9,033 nt of DNA from Anaerolineaceae bacterium (GTDB lineage: Bacteria > Planctomycetota > Phycisphaerae > FEN-1346 > JAACEH01). Location: NCBI GenBank assembly GCA_011682595.1, contig JAACEH010000066.1, positions 1-9,033 on the forward strand. The letters run 5' to 3'. Shown here one piece after another: positions 1 through 6,089 of the stretch. The first letter of the stretch is position 1, and each line of letters starts with the position of its first letter. A model generated the notes under the pieces. That model saw only the letters and a program-made list of their open reading frames with translations. It had not been told where the DNA came from and did not search any database. A program made the translations under genes and the position numbers.

Positions 1-662
1 TCGCGCATTTCACCGACCAGGATAACGTCGGGGTCCTGACGCACAACGGTTCTCAGGGCGCCGGCAAACGAATGGCTGTCGCCGCCGATCTCCCGCTGTT
101 CAACCAGGCATCTCTTGCTCTCGATCATGTACTCAACCGGGTCTTCCAGCGTGATGATGTGCTGGCGCCGCGTCTGGTTGATGTTGTCTACAAGGGCGGC
201 CAATGTGGTCGACTTGCCCGAGCCCGTGTCGCCGGTCACCAGAAGCAACCCGCGGGGCAGGTTGGCGAAGTCCTGGACCACCGGCGGCAGGTTCAGTTGG
301 TGGAGGGGCGGTATCTTGGGCGGAATCACACGGAAGGCGATGCCGATTACGTCCCGCTGGAAGTGGGCGTTGACGCGGAACCGGCCGAGCCCCGGCACGG
401 AAGTGGAGAAGTCTGCCTCGCGTCGGGACACGAACTCAGCGAACCTTTGCCGGTCGATCATCTCGTGCATCATCATTTCGGCCGCTTCCTGGGTGATCAC
501 CTCCTGGCCCTCGATCGGCTGCAACACGGTGTTGACTCTCATGCAGGGCGGATGTCTGACCACCAGGTGCAGGTCCGAAGCCTTGGCCTTCAGGGCCAGC
601 GTCAGCAGTTCCTGCAACCGACTCTGGCCAACCTGTTTGACTTCCTCCTCCAGCAGCGTCAT
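1..662 (-). CDS. pilT: PilT twitching-motility ATPase, N-terminal part (cut by left window edge)
   Basis: Hexameric AAA-like secretion ATPase of the GspE/PilT family that drives pilus retraction at the cytoplasmic base of the type IV pilus. The start ATG (660-662) follows an excellent Shine-Dalgarno AGGAGG 6-7 nt upstream, located in the 14-nt gap after the pilB stop. About 220 residues are visible. They include the PAS-like N-domain with ASDLHL near residue 28, the Walker A GDTGSGKST (about 144-152), LEDPVEY shortly after, and the Walker B region DPDVILVGEMR (about 210-220), where the sequence runs off the window. The family usually has about 350-370 residues, so the His box and the C-terminal AIRNLIRE-type motif are missing only because of the window edge. 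It differs from PilB by the short N-terminus and the absence of the MshEN domain. One oddity is Asp instead of the usual Pro in Walker A position 2. It is the last visible gene of the pil operon. Confidence 0.93.
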   Translation of the reverse strand, partial: MTLLEEEVKQVGQSRLQELLTLALKAKASDLHLVVRHPPCMRVNTVLQPIEGQEVITQEAAEMMMHEMIDRQRFAEFVSRREADFSTSVPGLGRFRVNAHFQRDVIGIAFRVIPPKIPPLHQLNLPPVVQDFANLPRGLLLVTGDTGSGKSTTLAALVDNINQTRRQHIITLEDPVEYMIESKRCLVEQREIGGDSHSFAGALRTVVRQDPDVILVGEMR

Positions 663-676
663 GGTTCTTCCTCCTG

Positions 677-2485
677 TCAATTGACCGACTCGGTGACGCT
701 CAACACTTCGTCAATGGTCGTCAGGCCGGCCTTGAGTTTTTCGAAACCATCTTCGCGGAGCGTCACCATGCCCCTCTCTCTCAGTAGCCGCCGCAACTCG
801 GTGACCGACGGGTTCGACGTCACCAGGTCACGAATCGTGTCGTCCATGACCAGCATTTCGTACAATGCGACGCGCCCCGAGTAGCCCGTCTCGCGGCACT
901 TCGAGCAGCCGCTCCCTCGAATCAGCTGTGTATCCGACAGGCCCTGGATATCCAGGAACTCCCGCACTTCCGGCGACGGCTCATAGTTCTCCTGGCAATG
1001 CTGGCAAATCCGCCGCACCAGGCGCTGAGCGAGCACCGCATTCAGCGAGGCCGCGATCAGGTATGGTTCGATGCCGATGTTGATCAGCCGCGTTATGCTG
1101 GCCGGGGCGTCGTTGGTATGCAAAGTCGAGAGAACCAGGTGTCCGGTCAGGGCGGCTTGCACGGAAATTTTCGCCGTCTCGGTGTCGCGTATCTCGCCGA
1201 CCATGATCACATCGGGGTCTTGCCGCAACAAACTCCGCAGGGCCGCCGCGAAGGTCATGCCAATCCGCTCAATGACCTGGATCTGGTTGACGAAATCGAG
1301 GCGGTACTCCACCGGATCCTCGACCGTCGAGATGTTCATCGCGTCGGACTGCACCTCCTGAAGGGCCGAGTACAGCGTGGTCGTCTTTCCCGACCCGGTG
1401 GGCCCGGTGACCAGGATGATGCCGTGCGGTTTGGTGATCTCCTTCTTGAACATAGACAGGTTGTCCGGACTGAATCCCAGACGTTCCAGGCCGACCATGA
1501 TGCTGTTCTTATCGAGAATTCGGATGACGCACTTTTCACCGGCCGTAGTTGGCAGCGTGCTGACTCTCAGGTCGACCGCTCCGCCTTGAACCCTGGCCCG
1601 GATGCGACCGTCCTGCGGCAAGCGGCGCTCGGAAATATCCAGGTTGGCCATGATCTTGATGCGGCTGATCAGGGCGGCGTGCATTGCCAGCGGCGGGCGC
1701 ATTACCTCGAACAGCGCTCCGTCGACGCGATAGCGAATCCGCAGACTGCTCTCGGACGGCTCGATGTGAATGTCGCTGGCCCCTTGCTTGGCGGCGTCGC
1801 TGATGATGTAGTTGGCCAGCCGGATGGTCGGCGACTCGCCGGCCACCTTCTCCAGGTCGGCCAGTTCGTCGCTCTGAGACTCGACGACTTCGACCTCGCT
1901 GTCCTCGATGCTGGACATCAGATCTTCAACCTGCATCGCCGTCTCGCCACGGCCGAACTCGTCGAGAACCTGCTTGATGTCGCTGCGGCTGGCCACGACC
2001 GTGCGAATGTTCAGCTCGGTCAATCGCCGAAGTTCGTCGAACAGAAAAACGTTTGCCGGATCGTCGGTGGCCACGGTCAGAACCTGATCGGCGACGCTCA
2101 GCGGCAGAAAAGCATGCGACTGAAACAGCTCGATGGGCAGCTTGTCGAGCACTGCGTGGTTGACCTCATCGGCGGTGGGCTGCACAAACGGGCGGCCGAA
2201 CTGTATGGCCAGGCAGCGCATGACCTCGGCCTCGCTGGCCAGGCCGCGGTCTATAACCACTGTGCCGATTCGTCCCTCATTGGTTCCCTGATTGTTCAGG
2301 GCGTCGTTGAGGGCTTTCTCGGTCACCACGCCCTCATCAACGAGAATCTGGCCGAGCTGCCGCCAGCGGGTCCGACGCGACTGGCTGAATTCCACGGCTG
2401 CGACCGCAGACTCCCCCCCAGCCGGCAATTCATCGGCCGTGGGCTCCTTGATATTGGTCTGTAAGGGCTTCATTTGCCTTACCAT
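677..2485 (-). CDS. pilB: PilB/GspE-type pilus extension ATPase
   Basis: Cytoplasmic hexameric ATPase that powers pilin polymerisation. The 602-residue length is typical. Order of domains: a variable leader (1-40), a GspE-N/MshEN-type domain (about 41-190), an acidic linker (about 195-215), then the ATPase core with ASDIHIEP, Walker A GPTGSGKTT (361-369), VEDPVEY, Walker B DPDVIMVGEIRD (423-434) and His box LSTLHTNDA (452-460). A tetracysteine zinc site is seen as C494/C497 and C527/C530, the usual CxxC-x29-CxxC of PilB/GspE. The MshEN domain in this family can bind c-di-GMP, which would match the riboswitch upstream of the operon, but I did not verify its ligand motif. The start is ambiguous: ATG at 2485 has AAGGAG almost abutting it (the stop TAA of the previous gene overlaps that SD), and a second ATG at 2473 is possible. 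GspE of a type II secretion system is the alternative name, but the PilT and PilMNO neighbours favour PilB. Confidence 0.95.
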   Translation of the reverse strand: MVRQMKPLQTNIKEPTADELPAGGESAVAAVEFSQSRRTRWRQLGQILVDEGVVTEKALNDALNNQGTNEGRIGTVVIDRGLASEAEVMRCLAIQFGRPFVQPTADEVNHAVLDKLPIELFQSHAFLPLSVADQVLTVATDDPANVFLFDELRRLTELNIRTVVASRSDIKQVLDEFGRGETAMQVEDLMSSIEDSEVEVVESQSDELADLEKVAGESPTIRLANYIISDAAKQGASDIHIEPSESSLRIRYRVDGALFEVMRPPLAMHAALISRIKIMANLDISERRLPQDGRIRARVQGGAVDLRVSTLPTTAGEKCVIRILDKNSIMVGLERLGFSPDNLSMFKKEITKPHGIILVTGPTGSGKTTTLYSALQEVQSDAMNISTVEDPVEYRLDFVNQIQVIERIGMTFAAALRSLLRQDPDVIMVGEIRDTETAKISVQAALTGHLVLSTLHTNDAPASITRLINIGIEPYLIAASLNAVLAQRLVRRICQHCQENYEPSPEVREFLDIQGLSDTQLIRGSGCSKCRETGYSGRVALYEMLVMDDTIRDLVTSNPSVTELRRLLRERGMVTLREDGFEKLKAGLTTIDEVLSVTESVN

Positions 2486-2490
2486 GCTCC

Positions 2491-3147
2491 TTACTTGATC
2501 GTTAACGTAAACTGCTTGCTGTCACGAACCAGGGTGACGCGACCCGGATAGATTTCCAGCACCGTGAAGCCGCCGATCATCTCGCCACTGTGCAGAATCT
2601 GACCGTTTATGATCGCCGTGCGGTTGCGCGTCGAGACCATGCAAATCTCCAACTGCAGCTTGGCCAACGCTTCCTCGTTCGGGTCAACTTGCGGCTCGTC
2701 CGAGTCGGCGTCCTCGCCCGGCTCTTCGGCCGTTACAGTGTCCTGGTCGGGGGCAGGGGGCGTTTTGAATTCCTCCGGCACCCCAAAAACGTTCGGGCTC
2801 AGAGATTCCAGAGAAACTCCCTTCATCCTCTTGCCGCCAAGAAACACCTCCAGGGACTCGGCCACGCTGCAGACTCCCGTCATTTCGGCGCCCGGCGCCA
2901 TAGGCATCTGTTCCTGACGCATCTGCTGAAGGGCGGTCTCGAGAGCCGTCCGGCCGAACGCCGCCTCCCCGCTGGCCGCCTGTGCCGCCGATGGCCCGGC
3001 CTTCTTCAGTACTTGCAGACCGACCACCAGGACGGCCACCACCACCAGGACGACCAGAATCTTGACCTTCCTGCGCTCGCCCTTGTCAAGGGCCATGTGG
3101 CTGGCCTGATTCCTGCTGCCAAAGCTGCTTGAGGGCGTTAGTGTCAT
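2491..3147 (-). CDS. GspB/PilP-like inner-membrane pilus assembly protein
   Basis: A bitopic inner-membrane protein in the slot where pilP normally sits (between pilO and pilB). The 218 residues comprise a short cytoplasmic tail rich in K/R before residue 29, one transmembrane helix (about 29-46, almost all V/L/I), an Ala/Met/Gln-rich periplasmic stretch, an acidic Pro-rich linker (about 130-158) and a C-terminal small beta domain (about 163-218). The latter has the pattern RTAIINGQIL...GE.I.GFTVLEI.PG.VTLV, which resembles the C-terminal domain of T2SS protein GspB and, more loosely, PilP/GspC. In these systems that domain contacts the secretin or links the inner-membrane platform to it. The start at 3147 has TGGAGG 9 nt upstream; Met18 is an alternative. 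The family call rests on pattern recognition and position, not a search. A lone Cys (about 101) and Cys169 might form a disulfide. Confidence 0.75.
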   Translation of the reverse strand: MTLTPSSSFGSRNQASHMALDKGERRKVKILVVLVVVAVLVVGLQVLKKAGPSAAQAASGEAAFGRTALETALQQMRQEQMPMAPGAEMTGVCSVAESLEVFLGGKRMKGVSLESLSPNVFGVPEEFKTPPAPDQDTVTAEEPGEDADSDEPQVDPNEEALAKLQLEICMVSTRNRTAIINGQILHSGEMIGGFTVLEIYPGRVTLVRDSKQFTLTIK

Positions 3148-3163
3148 TGCAGACGGCCTCCAT

Positions 3164-3736
3164 TCAATCCTTGCAGTAGACGTTCAGCACCAGAGCGGCC
3201 TCGATTTCGTCGCTTTCCAGGTCGGGTGTCGTCTGCAGTTGCAGAGACTGAACGATCGACACACCAGGCAACCGCTCCAACGACAACAGGAACCGGCACA
3301 CGCCCTTGAACGAGCCGTTCAACTTCATCTCGATCGGCAGAACCTTGTAGGCGCCCTGCTGACGCTGATCGAGCGTCTTGATACGCTGAGTTTTCAGTCC
3401 CGCGGCGTCGGCGATAACCCAGACCTCACGCAGTATGACGCCGATTTCTTCCTGACTGGGCAGCCCGGACTCGAATGCCTCGACCGCCCGCTCGAGCTGC
3501 TCAAGTTGAATACGTGCTCCCTTCAGCCTGGCCGTCTCGACCTCCAGCAACTGCAACGACGTCTGGCGGTCCTGAATCTCCTCCCGCCGGGCGGCCAGAG
3601 CACTTCGCTTAGGCCGAATGAAAAGGAAGAAGAAGGCCAGCAACACCACCACCAGGCAGCCCGCCGTGATGTAGATACGGATCGAGTAGCGCGACGGCTT
3701 CTGCCTGGCCAGTGCTTTGATTGGAAGAAATCTCAT
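3164..3736 (-). CDS. pilO: PilO-like type IV pilus inner-membrane alignment protein
   Basis: Bitopic protein that dimerises with PilN in the periplasm to form the alignment subcomplex between the inner-membrane platform and the secretin. The 190 residues are: a basic N-terminus, a single transmembrane helix (about 21-41, with the run AFFFLFI), a coiled-coil region rich in E/R/Q/L (about 45-95), and a C-terminal ferredoxin-like domain (about 100-188) with the family-typical LNGSFKGVCRFLLSLERLPG segment and a terminal strand AALVLNVYC. The start ATG overlaps the pilN stop by 4 nt (ATGA), which implies translational coupling and helps fix the start. The stop is 16 nt from the next start. Sequence identity within PilO is always low; the call rests on this architecture and on gene order. 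Confidence 0.85.
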   Translation of the reverse strand: MRFLPIKALARQKPSRYSIRIYITAGCLVVVLLAFFFLFIRPKRSALAARREEIQDRQTSLQLLEVETARLKGARIQLEQLERAVEAFESGLPSQEEIGVILREVWVIADAAGLKTQRIKTLDQRQQGAYKVLPIEMKLNGSFKGVCRFLLSLERLPGVSIVQSLQLQTTPDLESDEIEAALVLNVYCKD

Positions 3737-4422
3737 AGCCGGTCCTCCTGGGCCCCGGTGCTGCTGGCCAGGCGATCCGCTTGGTCTCTCAGGCGGAAAA
3801 GAATCTCGAAACGCCGCAACACATGGTCGTTATGCTTCATGTCTTCGCTGTAGGACAACTCCACGTTGTCGAAGTACGGCGAGCGGGCCAGGGCGGCGAT
3901 CAATTGGGCAGCCTCGACGTCCGTCGGGGCCAGGCCGATCACCTGCAGACTCGTCTCCGAGTACTCTCTGAACAGCTTTGGGGAATTCTTCCTGACCAGC
4001 CGCCTCCGCGACCGAACTGACTGTTGCTCCGATTTCTTCCCTTCGATGACTCGAATTGTCTTTTTGTCCAGCGAAAATCTGGTCAACGTAGTCCTGGGCG
4101 GCAAAACGCGAACCACCTCTGCCAGAACGAGACTGCGGGGCAGGGCGGTAAGCAATCGCGACGGCCGGGACGCCCGGCGCAAGAGCGCCCGGCGATCGTT
4201 CTTCAACTGCTCCCACTTTGCCACGTCGGCCGTGGCCGATGACTCCTGGGAGGCGATGTCCCGCCGGGACTCCTCAACGAAGTCCTCCGCCATCCCCATG
4301 ACCACAACCACCACAACCAAGGCCACCAGAACCGCCGCCGCCAGCAAGGCCGACAGCAGGGTCGCCTGGCGAGCCAGTTTTTTCTGAGCATAATTATCGG
4401 GAACAAAGTTCAGTACCTGCAT
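3733..4422 (-). CDS. pilN: PilN-like type IV pilus assembly protein
   Basis: Inner-membrane partner of PilO; its cytoplasmic N-terminal peptide docks into PilM. The first residues VLNFVPDNY fit the conserved PilM-binding INLLP-type motif. A transmembrane helix follows (about 20-43, nearly all A/L/V). Then come a charged helical segment (about 45-90), and a periplasmic domain with LPPRTTLTRFSLD and ...SLQVIGLAPTDVEAAQLIAAL...FDNVELSYS, the typical PilN pattern of a beta strand, a helix starting with a 'virtual residue pair' and a second strand. The 229 residues are slightly longer than usual (about 180-210), owing to a strongly basic insertion at about 125-150 (KK, RSRRRLVRK) of unknown role. 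The start at 4422 has AAAGG about 7 nt upstream and lies 10 nt after the pilM stop. It overlaps pilO by 4 nt. Confidence 0.88.
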   Translation of the reverse strand: MQVLNFVPDNYAQKKLARQATLLSALLAAAVLVALVVVVVVMGMAEDFVEESRRDIASQESSATADVAKWEQLKNDRRALLRRASRPSRLLTALPRSLVLAEVVRVLPPRTTLTRFSLDKKTIRVIEGKKSEQQSVRSRRRLVRKNSPKLFREYSETSLQVIGLAPTDVEAAQLIAALARSPYFDNVELSYSEDMKHNDHVLRRFEILFRLRDQADRLASSTGAQEDRL

Positions 4423-4432
4423 GGCCGGCCTT

Positions 4433-5536
4433 TCAATTAACCATTGTCCCGAAAAGACTCAGTCCTACTGCCGCCACCATCTCGGGCTCCGGCCGTCGTT
4501 GGGCAACCGAGGCCTGATCTTCGCCTTCACCGACCTGGATACCAGCGAACGGATCACCTATCTGCGCGGGCAGCCCCAAGCGGTTGGCCAGTATCTGGCA
4601 GAATCCATAGTCGTTGGCCAGTGGCCCCACGAACACCGCCTTGTCGATACCCTGCGTGCTGATTGTGCTCGAGAAATAGCACAGCCCGGAAAGAATCTCG
4701 TCCACATAGCGGTCCATCACAGCCCCGGCGGAATCGTAGGACACCGGGGAAGCGTTGCCCGGCGCCGCCGGCGCTTCGGCCATCCGGCTATTCAGCATCA
4801 CGTTGCCGTCCTGGTGACGCATCAGAAGCTGCTGCTGCTCGACCAACGTTTCAATACCCTCGCCGGTCTGTTTGGCTACCGCCTCGAGAATGTCGTGGAC
4901 CCCCTGATAAATCGTCCGGGCGAAACGCATCTCGCCCTCGTGCATGATCACCAGGTGGGTGGCCTGCTTCTCCAGGTGGACCAGCAGAAACGTGAAGTCC
5001 GTCTCGTCAAGGCGACGGCCCAGGTAACTGAAGGCATGGCCGACCGCCAGAGGTAAGGCGCTGATCCCAACCACCATCAGCCCCAGTCTCTCCGCCATGT
5101 GAAGATGCTGCTCAACCAGGCGACGCGGGACCGCAAAGGCAATGTGGTCCGCCTGGCTGTCCTGGCCTTCCGTTGAGTGAATCTTGAGGTGACGAATCAC
5201 CGACTCATCGACGGGATAGGGCAGCCGTTCGGCAACGGTTGACGTTATGGCGCCGGTCAGCCGCGACTGAGGCATCATCGGCAAGCGAACGTGGTGAACC
5301 GATACCTGGTCGCTGGGCAGAGCAGTGGTGATGCGGTAGCCTTGGAAGGAGTGCTCCTTGAGCAGACGCCCCACCTGTGCCCGCAGGTCCTCTTCCGATC
5401 TTATAGGCCATGGGCTGCTGGCCGCCTGGGTCAGCTTCATGCCCCTCTCGAGCGACTCCAACTGCACCGCCCGCAGGCCCTCACCGGACAGGTCTATCCC
5501 GATCGGATTGACGTGGTGTCCCTGCTTGACAGTCAT
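4433..5536 (-). CDS. pilM: PilM, actin-like type IV pilus assembly protein
   Basis: Cytoplasmic FtsA/actin-fold protein that forms the ring beneath the PilNO complex and couples it to PilB/PilT. About 367 residues. The N-terminal nucleotide-binding phosphate-1 segment reads IGIDLSGEGLRAVQLE (about 12-27). A middle part has the PilM-typical ITTALPSDQVSVHHVRLP and AERLPYPVDE segments. A C-terminal half has the second phosphate loop region, VFVGPLANDYG, and ends LANRLGLPAQIGDPF...VGLSLFG, as in the family. The open frame reaches a GTG at 5545, but that codon overlaps the perfect Shine-Dalgarno AGGAGGTGA (5542-5550), so ATG 5536, 8 nt downstream of AGGAGG, is the start. First gene of the operon; its leader carries the riboswitch described separately. 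A low-complexity insertion (EAPAAPGNASP, about 255-265) is unusual. Confidence 0.92.
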   Translation of the reverse strand: MTVKQGHHVNPIGIDLSGEGLRAVQLESLERGMKLTQAASSPWPIRSEEDLRAQVGRLLKEHSFQGYRITTALPSDQVSVHHVRLPMMPQSRLTGAITSTVAERLPYPVDESVIRHLKIHSTEGQDSQADHIAFAVPRRLVEQHLHMAERLGLMVVGISALPLAVGHAFSYLGRRLDETDFTFLLVHLEKQATHLVIMHEGEMRFARTIYQGVHDILEAVAKQTGEGIETLVEQQQLLMRHQDGNVMLNSRMAEAPAAPGNASPVSYDSAGAVMDRYVDEILSGLCYFSSTISTQGIDKAVFVGPLANDYGFCQILANRLGLPAQIGDPFAGIQVGEGEDQASVAQRRPEPEMVAAVGLSLFGTMVN

Positions 5537-5539
5537 CAG

Positions 5540-5558
5540 TGTCACCTCCTATGTGACA
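5540..5558 (-). promoter_or_regulatory. Ribosome-binding site of pilM inside a small hairpin
   Basis: On the minus strand TGTCAC, a 7-nt loop ATAGGAG and GTGACA form a perfect 6-bp stem. The Shine-Dalgarno AGGAGGTGA begins in the loop and runs into the 3' arm, so part of it is paired when the hairpin forms. It ends 3 nt before the pilM ATG. Together with the upstream aptamer this suggests translational control, but the hairpin alone is short and its stability was not computed. Confidence 0.6.
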
Positions 5559-5575
5559 ACGCCCATAATACAACC

Positions 5576-5610
5576 GGGTCGCCCTCGGTGCATCTGCCGA
5601 AGAGCGACCC
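5576..5610 (-). promoter_or_regulatory. Strong leader hairpin between aptamer and pilM (expression platform candidate)
   Basis: On the minus strand GGGUCGCUC pairs with GGGCGACCC (9 bp, one G-U). A single bulged U and four further pairs (UCGG/CCGA) close an 8-nt loop CAGAUGCA. The following sequence is only mildly U-rich (GGUUGUAUUAUG), so it is not a canonical intrinsic terminator. The loop plus two stem bases (GAUGCACC, 5587-5594) are complementary to the 3' strand of the aptamer closing stem (5651-5658), so this hairpin and an anti-P1 helix exclude each other. Confidence 0.6.
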
Positions 5611-5653
5611 CGTGACGGATCATAACATGCGCAGTCCATACTTCCGGATCGAC

Positions 5654-5739
5654 GCACCTTCGGCAACCGAAACACCCGCCAAGAGCAGGTTTCCGGCTTT
5701 GCGAGGTTGTCTTCCTGGCAACCTTGCCCTTTCGGGTGC
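5654..5739 (-). promoter_or_regulatory. GEMM-I (cyclic-di-GMP-I) riboswitch aptamer upstream of pilM
   Basis: The RNA read from the minus strand has the conserved parts of the GEMM-I class in the right order and spacing. There is a closing stem GCACC (5735-5739)/GGUGC (5654-5658), then GAAAGGGCAA, a hairpin GGUUG (5719-5723)/CAACC (5705-5709), and the hallmark CGCAAAGCC (about 5695-5703). A second hairpin follows: GAAAC.CUGC paired with GCGG.GU.GUUUC (5689-5693 with 5669-5673). The 3' signature is GGUUGCCGAAGG (5657-5668). The 86-nt length equals the known aptamers. The AGGGC element keeps G where cGAMP-preferring variants have A, suggesting c-di-GMP as ligand. Deviation: the first hairpin loop (CCAGGAAGA) is not a clean GNRA tetraloop, although it contains GGAA. 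GEMM-I elements upstream of pilus operons are known in Geobacter and relatives, which supports the call. Identified by eye, not by a covariance model. Confidence 0.8.
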
Positions 5740-6089
5740 TTAACGTACCACCGTGCCCACCATCAGCCAATTGCGGCCGCTTAAACGGCTGGCATCCTAT
5801 GAAATCGTCCAATCGCCAATTGAACTTTACCTATATTCTCTGTCTTACCCGTTTTCACAAGCCTGCGCTTGGCTATTTCCAGCATAGGGACGAACCGCTG
5901 ACAGTCAAACCGCGCTCTGAAAACCGCACACACGATATGGCGAAAGCGGTCTAAGCCCTGCCATAATAAGCTGTTACGCGTGAGGAGAAAACGTGGGGTG
6001 TAGCACTTTGTGTCCGTCGGTGCCGGGATTTGTTGGAAAAGTGCACTACTTTTTCATGCGGGCCGTCAGGGCAGGGCAGATCCACTATT
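5740..6089. other. Intergenic region between hemW and the pil leader; probable pil promoter region
   Basis: About 350 nt with no convincing gene. On the minus strand a weak sigma70-like promoter is possible (TTGTGA at 5855-5860, 17 nt, AATATA at 5832-5837), which would place the transcript start before the aptamer; matches to consensus are only partial. Between it and the aptamer lies an imperfect 14-bp direct repeat (5760-5773 and 5809-5822, core GCCAATTG). ACCGC and GCGGT (within 5919-5951) followed by TTTTC on the minus strand could be a poor terminator for hemW. On the plus strand GAGGAG (5982-5987) precedes a GTG at 5993 and a 68-codon frame that runs antisense into hemW; I do not accept it as a gene. 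Confidence 0.4.
5760..5822. repeat. Imperfect 14-bp direct repeat pair near the pil promoter
   Basis: Units at 5760-5773 and 5809-5822 share 11 of 14 bases, including eight contiguous (GCCAATTG), with starts 49 bp apart. They lie between the possible promoter and the riboswitch aptamer. They could be activator or repressor sites, but two short copies may be chance. Confidence 0.3.

Noticed and set aside
998..2464. Long plus-strand frame (488 codons) opposite pilB
   Set aside because: Antisense shadow of a well-defined ATPase; composition rich in His/Arg/Gln/Gly as expected from reverse-complement codons, with no recognisable domain.
4421..5056. Plus-strand frame of 211 codons opposite pilM
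   Set aside because: Antisense to a recognised PilM; no domain and no plausible ribosome-binding site.
5576..5610. Leader hairpin as a canonical intrinsic terminator
   Set aside because: The stem is strong but is followed by GGUUGUAUUAUG rather than a U tract, so I call it only an expression-platform candidate.
5724..5954. Plus-strand 76-codon frame in the pil upstream region
   Set aside because: Overlaps the riboswitch aptamer on the other strand, has no Shine-Dalgarno, and its composition is not protein-like.
5740..6089. tRNA, CRISPR or IS-end signals in the intergenic region
   Set aside because: No T-loop GGTTCGA-type sequence, no regularly spaced repeats, and no terminal inverted repeats or target-site duplications were seen.
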